Source: Micromonospora sp. M71_S20
Lineage (GTDB): Bacteria; Actinomycetota; Actinomycetes; Mycobacteriales; Micromonosporaceae
Length of the DNA: 64,000 nt
Direction of reading: 5' to 3'
NCBI RefSeq assembly: GCF_003664255.1
Contig: NZ_RCCV01000001.1
Location: forward strand, 3,410,001 to 3,474,000
How positions within the stretch are numbered: the first letter of the stretch is position 1; each line of letters opens with the position of its first letter. Position numbers and translations under genes: made by a program. This document shows positions 1-8,330 of this stretch, piece by piece. The notes below the pieces were generated by a model, which was not told the origin of the DNA, ran no database searches, and saw only the letters and a program-made list of their open reading frames with translations.

Positions 1-2
1 AG

Positions 3-719
3 GAGAACTGGTGGTCCAACGGGCCCACCGGGCCGTGCGGGCCCGACACGGAGATCTTCCTCTGGACCGGCGACGGCCCGCCCCACGGCACCCCCGGCAC
101 CGACGAGCGGTGGATGGAGGTCTGGAACCACGTGGGGATGCGCTACCACCGGCACCCCGACGGTCGGCTGTCGCCGCTGCGGCAGCCCAACGTGGACACC
201 GGGATGGGCCTCGAACGGCTGGAGATGGTGCTGCGCGGGCACCGCTCGGTCCACGAGGGCGAGGGCCTCGTGCCGTGGGCGCGCGGCGTGTCCGACGTGT
301 GGGGCCTGCGGGACGGGGCGCTGCGCGTGGTCGGCGACCACCTGCGCACGGGCGTGGTGGTGGTCGGCGACGGCGTACGGCCCTCGAACACCGGCCGCGG
401 CTACGTGCTGCGCCGGCTGTTGCGCCGCACGCTCACCACGCTGTGGCGCGACGACGCGTCCAGGACCCTGTCCGACCTGCCGACCGGGCCGGTGCGACAC
501 ACCCTCGACGGGTTCCGGCAGCCCGTCACCGTCGACGAGGTGCGGGACGTGTTCTCCGGCGAGGAGCGGCGGTTCCGGGAGCTGCTGCGGCGCGGGCGGC
601 CGGTGGTCTCCCGGCGCCGGTCCCGGGGACCGCTGACCGAGGAGGACTACCGCGACCTGCACGACACCCACGGCCTGCCGCGCGACCTCGTCGACGGCCT
701 GCTGGCCGAGGTGGCCTGA
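3..719 (+). CDS. Alanyl-tRNA synthetase-like protein lacking the editing domain (5' end cut by window)
   Basis: Only the last 238 codons are present; the reading frame is open to the window edge. The visible part is the class II AlaRS catalytic and tRNA-recognition region: NWWSNGPTGPCGP (motif 2 region), VDTGMGLERLE (motif 3) and PSNTGRGYVLRRLLRR are all close to AlaRS consensus. The protein stops after DTHGLPRDLVDGLLAE, which matches the end of the tRNA-recognition domain (about residue 420 of a normal enzyme of about 880). The editing domain with its HxxxH/CxxxH metal site and the C-Ala domain are absent. It is therefore a short paralogue, not the housekeeping alaS. It may aminoacylate tRNA or another acceptor without proofreading; the actual substrate is unknown. 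Confidence 0.85.
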   Translation, partial: ENWWSNGPTGPCGPDTEIFLWTGDGPPHGTPGTDERWMEVWNHVGMRYHRHPDGRLSPLRQPNVDTGMGLERLEMVLRGHRSVHEGEGLVPWARGVSDVWGLRDGALRVVGDHLRTGVVVVGDGVRPSNTGRGYVLRRLLRRTLTTLWRDDASRTLSDLPTGPVRHTLDGFRQPVTVDEVRDVFSGEERRFRELLRRGRPVVSRRRSRGPLTEEDYRDLHDTHGLPRDLVDGLLAEVA

Positions 720-812
720 CCGCGTCGCCCGTCGCGGCGCACCGGTGGCGCGCGGTGCGCGCCGTGCCGACGGCCATCCTCGCGAGTACGGCCCGTTTCC
801 CCGGGCGGGCCG

Positions 813-857
813 CCGCTGCCGTCCGGGACCGGCGACTCCGGTCCCGGACGGCAGCGG
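813..857. terminator. Perfect 20-bp hairpin between convergent genes
   Basis: Arms 813-832 and 838-857 are perfect reverse complements around a 5-nt loop (cgact). The hairpin lies between the end of the AlaRS-like gene and the end of the pectate lyase gene on the other strand. There is no T-run, as is usual for GC-rich actinobacterial terminators. The symmetry would serve both directions. Confidence 0.8.
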
Positions 858-867
858 GAGCTGGCAA

Positions 868-2424
868 CTAGCTGGCGTAGGTCTCGAACTCGGCGACCTT
901 CGGCGCGCCACTCGAGCCGGTGATCCTGAAGGTGATCTTGGTCAGGGACGTCGCGGGGAAGGTGATGACGCCCGCCCCGCTGCCGGCGGCCAGGACGGCG
1001 CCGGTGCCGTGGTTGACGAGCTGCCAGGACCCGATGCTGCCCTGGGTGCCCGACGGCTCACGGATGACGACTCTGGCCACCCTGGTGGCGGAGCCCCACT
1101 TGATCGAGATGTCGCCGGTCGCGCCGGACGGCGACCAGTGGGTGCTCAGGCTGCCGTCGCGCACGTTGCCGTAACTCGTGCCGTCGGCCTTGCTGGAGCC
1201 GTCGGAGCCGGCCCCGATGCTGAGGTTGGGCCCGCCGGGCTGCTGGGTCGGTCCCGGCGTGGGGCTGGTGGTGGGCCCGGGCGTGGGGGTGGTCGGCGTC
1301 GGTGCCGGCGTCTGCGGCGAGCAACTGCCGTTCGACTCCCGCAGGCCCGTGTTGGCGCCCGCCGTCTGGCGCACGACGTCCGGCACGCAGGCGGCCCCGT
1401 CCAGGCTGTACGGGTACGGGATGCTGACGCTGGTGTTGGACTGCGGGTTGGGCCCGGCGGGGTTGTTGTCGGTGCCGGGGCTGGACCAGGTCACGTTGTC
1501 GAAGACGTTGCCGGCGACCTGCCAGTAGCCGGCCTCGCTGGTGTAGAAGGTGCCCAGGACGTCCTTGGAGTTGCGGAAGTAGTTGTTCTCCACCTTGGCC
1601 CTGGCCCCGGCCCGCGAGTTGATGCCGGACTCGTGGAGGCTCACGTAGTGGTTGTTGTAGATGTGGGCGATGCCACCGCGCAGCAGGGGCGTGCGGGAGT
1701 CGATGTTCTCGTACAGGTTGTGGTGGAACGTGACGAAGCCGTTCGAGCGGTCGCTCTCGCTGGACCCGATGAGGCCGCCGCGGCCGGAGTTGCGCAGGAT
1801 GCTGTACGACAGGGTGACGTACTGGGTGTTGTCCTTCATGTCGAAGAGGCCGTCGAAGCCCTCCGACTCCCCGCCCGAGGCCTCCAGGGTGGCGTGGTCC
1901 ACCCAGACGTTGCGGACGCCGCTCTCCATGCCGATGGCGTCACCGCCGTTGGAGGTGGGCGAGCCGGACTTCTTGACGTTCCGGATGGTCACGTTCCGGA
2001 TGATGATGTTGCGGGACTCGCGGATGTGGATGCCCAGTTGGTCGAAGACGGCTCCGGTGCCGACCCCGATGATCGTGACGTTGCTGATCTGCTTGAGCTC
2101 GATCACGCCGTCGGCGGTGCTGCAGCTGCCGCCCGACACCTTGGTGGTGTTGCCGTGGTTGATGGTCCCCTGGACCTCGATGATGATCGGGGTGCTGCTG
2201 CTGGCCCGGGTGCACAGGGCCGTGTGGATTCCGGTGCCCGTGCTGACCCGCACCGTCTGCCCGCCCGCGCCGCCGGTGGTCCCGCCGTTCTGGGTCGCGT
2301 AGCCGGTGGCGGCGCCGGCGGCCGCCGAGGCCTCCTGCGTCGGCAGGACCGCCACGCCGATCGCGGCCCCGACGGCTGTCGTGGCCAGTGCCACCTGGAG
2401 TCGCAGTGCGACTGGTCGTCTCAT
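868..2424 (-). CDS. Secreted pectate lyase (PL1 family) with C-terminal discoidin-like carbohydrate-binding domain
   Basis: A 518-aa exported polysaccharide lyase expected to cleave pectate by Ca2+-dependent beta-elimination outside the cell. Residues 1-35 form a Sec signal peptide ending near ASA|AAG. Residues about 45-375 are rich in the N/V/I ladder of a right-handed parallel beta-helix and carry the PL1 signature VWVDHATLEASG and the region SNGFVTFHHNLYEN. A Pro/Thr/Gly linker (APTPTTPTPGPTTSPTPGPT) leads to about 120 residues (NLSIGAGSDGSSKADG... to WGSATRVARVVIREP) resembling an F5/8 type C domain. The ATG start is followed at once by the signal peptide. A 14-bp palindrome 260 bp upstream may be a sugar-responsive operator. 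The gene fits plant-litter or rhizosphere growth. Confidence 0.93.
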   Translation of the reverse strand: MRRPVALRLQVALATTAVGAAIGVAVLPTQEASAAAGAATGYATQNGGTTGGAGGQTVRVSTGTGIHTALCTRASSSTPIIIEVQGTINHGNTTKVSGGSCSTADGVIELKQISNVTIIGVGTGAVFDQLGIHIRESRNIIIRNVTIRNVKKSGSPTSNGGDAIGMESGVRNVWVDHATLEASGGESEGFDGLFDMKDNTQYVTLSYSILRNSGRGGLIGSSESDRSNGFVTFHHNLYENIDSRTPLLRGGIAHIYNNHYVSLHESGINSRAGARAKVENNYFRNSKDVLGTFYTSEAGYWQVAGNVFDNVTWSSPGTDNNPAGPNPQSNTSVSIPYPYSLDGAACVPDVVRQTAGANTGLRESNGSCSPQTPAPTPTTPTPGPTTSPTPGPTQQPGGPNLSIGAGSDGSSKADGTSYGNVRDGSLSTHWSPSGATGDISIKWGSATRVARVVIREPSGTQGSIGSWQLVNHGTGAVLAAGSGAGVITFPATSLTKITFRITGSSGAPKVAEFETYAS

Positions 2425-2924
2425 CTTCGCCTCACCTCGTGTGAAATGCCGGGTGTTGCTGCCACGAGCCGTGTCCTGCCGGCGGTGCCGTCGTGGCTGC
2501 CGACGTGGCGCCGGTCGCCGGACGGGTCGCTCGTCGACCCGGCTGTGGGGTGCTCTTCTCGATATGGATCGGGTCGGCGGTTCCGCTCCGGCCTCGACCC
2601 GTCGAGGTCGTCAGCGTCGACCGCGAGGCCGCCCTGACCGTGCTTCCGCCCGTTCCGCCTGTGGTGGTGCCGTCGCCCGTGTCCCGGAAAGCGCTTTCCA
2701 GCGAGGATAGGGACCTGTCTATCGCTATGGCAAGAACCTGTCCGGATTGCGGTGTGATGCCCCGCTCCGCCCGCCGCAGCGGCCGGCGGCGGTCGCCGCG
2801 CCCCGCCCACCGGCCACCGGCGTCGGGTGGTGCGGCGGCCGGCCGGATCAGTCAGGATGACCTGCGCGAGGGCATGCCGGGCCGCGCCGCGGCCGACGGC
2901 CCGCCCGTCGACGGAAGGAGACCC
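2425..2924. other. 500-bp divergent intergenic region
   Basis: This region separates the pectate lyase start (minus strand) from the acyl-CoA dehydrogenase start (plus strand). The only structure I can support is the 14-bp palindrome at 2686-2699. The ORFs crossing it are extensions of flanking genes in composition-driven open frames. Confidence 0.6.
2686..2699. promoter_or_regulatory. Perfect palindrome GGAAAGCGCTTTCC, LacI-type operator candidate
   Basis: The 14-bp perfect palindrome has the central CG and AAGCGCTT core typical of LacI/GalR-family operators that control polysaccharide-degrading genes in actinomycetes. It lies between the pectate lyase and acyl-CoA dehydrogenase genes; the lyase is the more sensible target, although its start is 262 bp away. 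Confidence 0.55.
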
Positions 2925-4742
2925 GTGTCGTCCACCCTGCTCTCCCGTCGTGACCTGCGCTTCCTGCTGCACGACTGGCTGGACGTGACCCGGCTGACCG
3001 AGCGGCACCGCTATGCCGAGCACTCCCGGGAGACCTTCGACGCCGTACTGGAGCTCGCCGAGCGGGTCGCCGCCGAGCGGTTCGCCCCGCACAACCGGGC
3101 CGCCGACCTCGCCGAGCCCACCTTCGACGGCCGCCGGGTGCACACCATCCCGCAGGTCAAGCAGGCCCTCGACGTCTTCGCCGAGACCGGGCTGCTGGGT
3201 GCCGGCATGGACGCGTCGGTCGGCGGCATGCAGCTTCCGCACGTCGTACGGGCCGCCTGCTTCGCCTGGCTCCAGGCCGCCAACGTCGGCACCTCGGCGT
3301 ACCCGCTGCTGACCCTCGGCAACGCCAACCTGCTGCTGGCGCACGGCAGCGCCGAGCAGATCGACACCTGGGTCCGGCCGATGGTGCAGGGGCGCTTCTT
3401 CGGCACCATGTGCCTGTCCGAGCCGCAGGCCGGCAGCTCGCTGGCCGACATCACCACCCGCGCCGAGCCGCAGGACGACGGGACGTACCGGCTGCACGGC
3501 ACCAAGATGTGGATCTCCGGCGGCGACCACGAGCTGTCGGAGAACATCGTCCACCTGGTGCTCGCCCGGATCCCCGGCGGCCCGCCCGGGGTCAAGGGGA
3601 TCTCGCTGTTCATCGTCCCGAAGGTGCTGCTGCGCGACGACGGCACGCTCGGCGCCCGCAACGACGTCGTGCTGGTCGGCCTCAACCACAAGATGGGCTA
3701 CCGGGGCACCACCAACACGCTGCTCAACTTCGGCGAGGGCGTGCACCGCCCCGGCGGGCGCCCCGGCGCGGTCGGCTACCTGGTCGGCGAGCCGCACCAG
3801 GGACTGGCGCAGATGTTCCACATGATGAACGAGGCGCGCATCGGGGTGGGGGCCGGCGCCACCGCCCTCGGCTACACCGGCTACCTCAAGTCCCTCGCGT
3901 ACGCCCGGCAGCGGCCGCAGGGCCGCCCGCTGGCAGACAAGGACCCGGCCACGCCGCAGGTGCCCATCGTCGCCCACCCGGACGTACGACGGATGCTGCT
4001 GGCGCAGAAGAGTTACGTGGAGGGCGCCATGGCGCTCGTCCTCTACTGCGGTCGGCTGCTCGACGAGGAGCACACCGCGCCGGAGGCGGCGGACCGGGAG
4101 CGGGCGCGGCTGCTGTTGGACGTGCTCACCCCGATCGCGAAGAGCTGGCCGTCGCAGTGGTGCCTGGCCGCCAACGACCTGGCCATCCAGGTGCACGGCG
4201 GCTCCGGCTACACCCGCGACTACGACGTCGAGCAGCACTGGCGGGACAACCGGCTCAACCCGATCCACGAGGGCACCCACGGCATCCAGGCGCTGGACCT
4301 GCTGGGGCGCAAGGTCACCATGCGCGACGGGGCCGGGTTGGCGCTGCTGGTGGAGACGGTCCGGGCCACGACCACCCGCGCATGGAAGGCCGGGGGCGAG
4401 GCCGCCGACCTGGCCGCCTCGCTCGGCGCCGCCCTCGACCGGGTCGCCCTGGTCACCCGGCGGCTGTGGAGCACCGGCGATCCGGAGGTGGCGCTGGCCA
4501 ACGCCAGCGTCTACCTGGAGGCGGTCGGCCACGTGGTGATCGCGTGGATGTGGCTGGAGCAGCTGCTCGTCGTCGAGGCGGCCGGCGGCCCCGGCGACGG
4601 CCCGGACGCCGACCTGCACGCCGGCAAGCGGCAGGCCGCCCGGTACTTCTTCCGACACGAGCTGCCCCGCACCGGCCCGCAGTTCGACCTGCTGGACAGC
4701 CTCGACCGGACCACGCTGGAGATGCGCGACGACTGGTTCTGA
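2925..4742 (+). CDS. Acyl-CoA dehydrogenase
   Basis: A 605-aa FAD-dependent acyl-CoA dehydrogenase of the long (about 600 aa) actinobacterial FadE type. It introduces a trans-2 double bond into an acyl-CoA. The FAD/substrate motif MCLSEPQAGSSLADITT lies in the middle domain, and NPIHEGTHGIQALDLLGRK holds the likely catalytic Glu. The last about 130 residues (from TTTRAWKAGGEAADLA) match the extra C-terminal domain of this subgroup. The GTG start at 2925 follows GGAAGGAG at the right spacing; upstream in-frame sequence is not protein-like. No beta-oxidation partner is adjacent, but an acyl-CoA ligase lies 0.6 kb downstream on the other strand. Confidence 0.92.
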   Translation: MSSTLLSRRDLRFLLHDWLDVTRLTERHRYAEHSRETFDAVLELAERVAAERFAPHNRAADLAEPTFDGRRVHTIPQVKQALDVFAETGLLGAGMDASVGGMQLPHVVRAACFAWLQAANVGTSAYPLLTLGNANLLLAHGSAEQIDTWVRPMVQGRFFGTMCLSEPQAGSSLADITTRAEPQDDGTYRLHGTKMWISGGDHELSENIVHLVLARIPGGPPGVKGISLFIVPKVLLRDDGTLGARNDVVLVGLNHKMGYRGTTNTLLNFGEGVHRPGGRPGAVGYLVGEPHQGLAQMFHMMNEARIGVGAGATALGYTGYLKSLAYARQRPQGRPLADKDPATPQVPIVAHPDVRRMLLAQKSYVEGAMALVLYCGRLLDEEHTAPEAADRERARLLLDVLTPIAKSWPSQWCLAANDLAIQVHGGSGYTRDYDVEQHWRDNRLNPIHEGTHGIQALDLLGRKVTMRDGAGLALLVETVRATTTRAWKAGGEAADLAASLGAALDRVALVTRRLWSTGDPEVALANASVYLEAVGHVVIAWMWLEQLLVVEAAGGPGDGPDADLHAGKRQAARYFFRHELPRTGPQFDLLDSLDRTTLEMRDDWF

Positions 4743-4882
4743 CCGCCGCCCCGCCGCGACCGCCCCTCTGCCGCGATCACCGCCCCGCCGGGACCGCCGC
4801 CCGCCGCGACCGGCCGCAGCCTGTCGGGATTGACCGCCGCCGTCGGGACCGCCCGTGCGCGGCCCGCCTATCCTTGCCAGCC

Positions 4883-5248
4883 ATGAACCCCGGTGACGTG
4901 ACCGCCCCACCGCCAGCCGACGGCGCCGAGGAACGGCTGGAGATCCTGCGGCGCTGGTGGCGGCTGCCGGCTCCCGCGCGACGCGAGGTCCGGCTGCTCA
5001 GCCGCTCCGGACGGCACCACCCGGACCGGGAGATCGCCTGGGTGGCCTGGCGGTGGGCGCAGGTCGTGCTGCCGCCGGGAGCGCCGGAACCGGGCCGCGC
5101 CCGCAACATCCTCAGCGCGGCCGGCTTCTGGGTGCTGATCCTGCTGGACCTGGCCACCGGCGTCGATCCGACGGACCCGCCCGAGCCACGGTGGCTCGAC
5201 CGCCGCCGGGCCCGGCGCGTCCTGCGGGCCGGCCCACCCGTCGCCTGA
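4883..5248 (+). CDS. Hypothetical protein, 121 aa
   Basis: The product is MNPGDVTAPPPADGAEER..., basic and Trp/Arg-rich, with one moderately hydrophobic stretch (ILSAAGFWVLILLDLATGV, about residues 74-92). I do not recognise the family. The ATG at 4883 has no Shine-Dalgarno sequence but has TATCCT at 4869-4874, 8 nt upstream, suggesting a leaderless mRNA. Codon use is strongly GC3-biased through the whole frame, which supports coding. Confidence 0.7.
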   Translation: MNPGDVTAPPPADGAEERLEILRRWWRLPAPARREVRLLSRSGRHHPDREIAWVAWRWAQVVLPPGAPEPGRARNILSAAGFWVLILLDLATGVDPTDPPEPRWLDRRRARRVLRAGPPVA

Positions 5249-5378
5249 CCGGGCCGCGGCCGGGGCAACCGCGATGACGCCCGACGGGGTGCCGGCCGCC
5301 CCGAACCGCACCCCCGCGGCGGCACCGCCTGACCTGTGACACCGGGTCGCCCACCACGGACGGCCGGGCCCGGCGGTG

Positions 5379-7073
5379 TCAGCCGTCGGCGAGCAGCCGG
5401 TCGCGGACCTCGCGGCGCAGGACCTTGCCGATCTGGGAGCGGGGCAGGTCCTCGACGACGACCACGCGGCGGGGCACCTTGTACCCGGCCAGGTGCCGCC
5501 GGCACGCCGCCCGGACGTCCGCCTCGTCAGGCGGCTCGGCGCCCTCCTCCAGGACGACCGCCCCCACCACCTCCTCGCCGCCGTGCTCGCCGGGCAGGCC
5601 GACCACCGCGGCGTCGCGGACGCCGGGGACGCGGCGCAGCGCGTCCTCCACCTCCGACGGGTAGACGTTGAACCCGCCGGTGATGATCAGCTCCTTGATC
5701 CGGTCGACCACGCTGACGAAGCCGTCGGCGTCGGCCACCACGACGTCCCCGGTGCGCAGCCAGCCGTCGGGCAGCAGCGCCGCCGCCGTCTCCGCCGGGC
5801 GGTTCCAGTAGCCGGCGAACACCTGCGGGCCCCGGATCAGCAGCTCGCCCGCCTCGCCCGGGGCGCGGTCGCGCGACGGGTCCTCGGGGTCGACGATGCG
5901 GATGTCGGTGGACGGGAACGGCACGCCGACCGTGCCCGGCCGGCGGGCGGGGGAGACCGGGTTGCCGAGCGCGACAGGGGAGGTCTCGGTCATGCCGTAG
6001 CCCTCGACGAGCAGCCCGCCGGTGACCGACTCCCACAGCTCGACCGTCGCCGGGGGCAGCGCCATGGCGCCGGAGATGGCGTACCGGGCCGAGGAGAGGT
6101 CGACCCCGCGTTCCCGGGCGGTAGTGGCGAGCTTCTCGTAGATCGGCGGGACGGCGGGCAGGAAGGTCGGCGGCCGGCGACGCACCGCCTCCAGCGTCTG
6201 GTCCAGGTCGAAGCGGGGGAAGAGCACCAGCGTGGCGCCGATGCCCACCGAGAAGGTGAGGCAGAGCGTCAGCCCGTACGCGTGGAACAGCGGCAGCACC
6301 GCGTACACCGTCTCCTCGCCGTCGCGCAGGCCGGGCACCCAGGCGCGGCCCTGCGCCGCGTTGGTCCGCAGGTTGCGATGGCTCAGGATGGCGCCCTTCG
6401 GCGTGCCGGTGGTGCCGCCCGTGTACTGCAACAGCGCCGTGTCGTCCGGGCCGGGGGCGCGGTGCGCGGCGTCGAGGGGGGTGGTCGCGGCCACCATCCG
6501 TTCCCAGGACAGCGCCCCGGGCGCGGGACCGGTCATCGCCGCGCGGGTGGCCCGCGCCCGGGCCAGCGGCAGCCGCAGCGCCCAGCGCTTGCGCCGGGGC
6601 AGCGCCCGGGTGAGGTCCACCGCGACCACCGTCTCGACGGCCGTCGCGCCGGCGCTGTCGCGGACGAGGGGGACGATCTTGTCCCAGACCACCGCGACCC
6701 GGGCGCCGTGGTCGGCGAGCTGCCGGGTGAGCTCCTGCGCGGTGTAGAGCGGGTTGTGCTCCACCACCACCGCGCCGAGTCGCAGCACGGCGTAGAAGGC
6801 GACCACGTGCTGCGGGCAGTTCGGCAGCACCAGCGCCACCCGGTCGCCCCGGCCGACGCCGAGCCGGCGCAGCGCCTCGGCCGCCCGGCCCACCTGGTCG
6901 TCCAGCTCGGCGTACGTGGTGCTGGCGCCGAAGAAGTCCAGGGCGACCCGGGGACCGAACCGGCGGGCGGCGTCGCGCAGCAGGTCGACCAGGGACTCGT
7001 CGGACGGCGCGACGGTCGCCGGTACGCCCGGGGCGTAGCTGCGCAGCCAGGGCCGATCCGCGCTCAGGTCCAT
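5379..7073 (-). CDS. Long-chain fatty acid--CoA ligase (AMP-binding)
   Basis: A 564-aa adenylate-forming ligase that activates a carboxylate (probably a fatty acid) with ATP and CoA. Core motifs in order: YTGGTTGTPKGAI (P-loop), YGMTETSP (A5), GWLRTGDVVVADADG (A7), DRIKELIITGGFNVYPSEVE (A8) and PRSQIGKVLRR with the A10 Lys near the C-terminus. The ATG at 7073 is chosen because GGAGGAG sits just upstream; a longer in-frame extension has no ribosome site and would cross the operator-like palindrome. The palindrome at 7117-7132 suggests TetR-type control as for other fatty-acid genes of actinobacteria. The exact chain length cannot be read from sequence. Confidence 0.92.
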   Translation of the reverse strand: MDLSADRPWLRSYAPGVPATVAPSDESLVDLLRDAARRFGPRVALDFFGASTTYAELDDQVGRAAEALRRLGVGRGDRVALVLPNCPQHVVAFYAVLRLGAVVVEHNPLYTAQELTRQLADHGARVAVVWDKIVPLVRDSAGATAVETVVAVDLTRALPRRKRWALRLPLARARATRAAMTGPAPGALSWERMVAATTPLDAAHRAPGPDDTALLQYTGGTTGTPKGAILSHRNLRTNAAQGRAWVPGLRDGEETVYAVLPLFHAYGLTLCLTFSVGIGATLVLFPRFDLDQTLEAVRRRPPTFLPAVPPIYEKLATTARERGVDLSSARYAISGAMALPPATVELWESVTGGLLVEGYGMTETSPVALGNPVSPARRPGTVGVPFPSTDIRIVDPEDPSRDRAPGEAGELLIRGPQVFAGYWNRPAETAAALLPDGWLRTGDVVVADADGFVSVVDRIKELIITGGFNVYPSEVEDALRRVPGVRDAAVVGLPGEHGGEEVVGAVVLEEGAEPPDEADVRAACRRHLAGYKVPRRVVVVEDLPRSQIGKVLRREVRDRLLADG

Positions 7074-7116
7074 GTCTCTCCTCCGCCCGCACGTACGATC
7101 GCCTACCCCACGGTAA

Positions 7117-7132
7117 CCTACGGTCGCGTAGG
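7117..7132. promoter_or_regulatory. Inverted repeat CCTACG-N4-CGTAGG, TetR-type operator candidate
   Basis: The perfect 6-bp arms extend by one further pair (A7116/T7133). The site lies 44 bp upstream of the acyl-CoA ligase start, where repressor binding would block transcription. CTACG...CGTAG palindromes are common targets of TetR regulators of fatty-acid degradation in actinobacteria; no TetR gene is visible in this window. Confidence 0.55.
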
Positions 7133-7198
7133 TAGCGGCCGGGGTCTCCGGGGGCACCGGTCGCGGGCACGCCGGGGCTCGGCCTCGACCAGGCGTCG

Positions 7199-7381
7199 TC
7201 AGCGGTGCCCGGCGGAATGGCGCATCGCCTGCCGTCCCTTGACCACCGCCAGGACGACGACCACGGCCAGCGCCACCGCGCCGATGATCACCAGCCAGCG
7301 GACCGCCTCCAGCAGCAGCCCGAGCAGGACGAGCGCGCCGGCGATGACGCCGACGACCCAGAGCATGCTCCGCATGTCCAC
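7199..7381 (-). CDS. Small two-helix membrane protein, 60 aa
   Basis: A 60-aa protein with a hydrophobic region covering residues about 7-48 (LWVVGVIAGALVLLGLLLEAV, then WLVIIGAVALAVVVVLAVV), enough for two transmembrane helices, and a basic tail KGRQAMRHSAGHR. A good Shine-Dalgarno sequence (GGGAGGTGG) precedes the ATG. Function unknown; it resembles the short phage-shock or stress-type membrane proteins often annotated as hypothetical in actinomycetes. Confidence 0.75.
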   Translation of the reverse strand: MDMRSMLWVVGVIAGALVLLGLLLEAVRWLVIIGAVALAVVVVLAVVKGRQAMRHSAGHR

Positions 7382-7493
7382 CTCCCGTGACTCCGGCCGC
7401 AGCGGCGCGGCCTCCGGGCCCGCCTTCCCGGTCCGTCCCGGGCCATGCCGCCGCGACCCCGATGCCGGGGGCCCGACGGGCCGCAGGGCCGGG

Positions 7494-8207
7494 TCAGCGC
7501 TGGGCGACGTAGACCGTGTTGGCCGACTGCCCGCCGGTCAGCGGGTTGGCGAACGGGACGACGTGCGTCCGCGCGGTGCGGAACACCGCGGTGAGGACCG
7601 CCTCGAAGTCGGCATCGGGCGGGTCGTCCGACCAGAGGGCGAACACCCCGTCCGGGTGCAGGTGGGCGGCGAGCCGGCGCAGGCCGTCGGCGGTGTAGAA
7701 GGGGGCGTGGCCGGGGTGCAGCACGTTGCGCGGCGAGTGGTCCACGTCGAGCAGCACGGCGTGGAACCGCCGGCCCGGCTCCTGCGGGTCGAAGCCGGTG
7801 CCGTCGGCCACCGCGGCGAAGAAGTCGGCCCGCACGAACCGGGTACGCGGGTCGGCGGCCAGCCCGGCGGCGAAGGGCAGCAGCCCCCGGCGGTGCCAGT
7901 CGATGACGTCCTCGATCGCCTCCACCACCAGCAGCGAGCCGACCCGGTCGTCGGAGAGCGCGGTGCGGGCGGTGTAGCCGAGGCCGAGGCCGCCGACGAC
8001 CACGTCGAGCCCCTGCCCGGACAGGGGAGCCAGGCCCAGCCGGGCCAGCTCGATCTCCGCGACGGGAAAGAGGCTGGACATCAGGAACTCGTCGTCGAGC
8101 TTGACCTCGTACACCTCGACGTCGAGCGACGGGTCGCGGCGCCGGCGCAGGCTGATGAGGCCGATCGGGGTCTCCCGCCAGGCTAGTTCCTCGAATCGCA
8201 CGCCCAC
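7494..8207 (-). CDS. Spermidine synthase-like methyltransferase-fold protein
   Basis: The 237-aa protein has a Rossmann-like SAM/polyamine-synthase core: VVVGGLGLGYTARTAL (glycine loop), LVVEAIEDVIDWH (acidic residue at the end of beta-2) and AVLLDVDHSP (active-site strand). The aminopropyltransferase N-terminal beta-strand domain is reduced, so it is a spermidine-synthase-like protein of unknown acceptor rather than a proven SpeE. The GTG at 8207 has TAGCAT 8 nt upstream and no Shine-Dalgarno sequence, indicating leaderless expression; GTG 8201 is an alternative. A second protein of the same broad family begins at the right edge of the window. Confidence 0.8.
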   Translation of the reverse strand: MGVRFEELAWRETPIGLISLRRRRDPSLDVEVYEVKLDDEFLMSSLFPVAEIELARLGLAPLSGQGLDVVVGGLGLGYTARTALSDDRVGSLLVVEAIEDVIDWHRRGLLPFAAGLAADPRTRFVRADFFAAVADGTGFDPQEPGRRFHAVLLDVDHSPRNVLHPGHAPFYTADGLRRLAAHLHPDGVFALWSDDPPDADFEAVLTAVFRTARTHVVPFANPLTGGQSANTVYVAQR

Positions 8208-8330
8208 GGGCCCGGATGCTACCCGTCGCCGCCCCGGGCCCCGGTGGCCGGCACGCGCATTCCTCTCGCCCGGCCGGGTATGCCCACCCGTCGAGGGCCA
8301 CCCGATCGGGGGCCGGGCAGGGGGCGCGCG

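Noticed and set aside
745..2637. Very long plus-strand open frame across the pectate lyase
   Set aside because: It is the antisense shadow of the lyase; composition is Gly/Ala/Arg/Val rich with no motifs. Many similarly long antisense frames occur because stop codons are rare at this GC.
2421..4910. 829-codon minus-strand open frame opposite the acyl-CoA dehydrogenase
   Set aside because: It mirrors the dehydrogenase codons, with no start site or domain; a GC-driven shadow.
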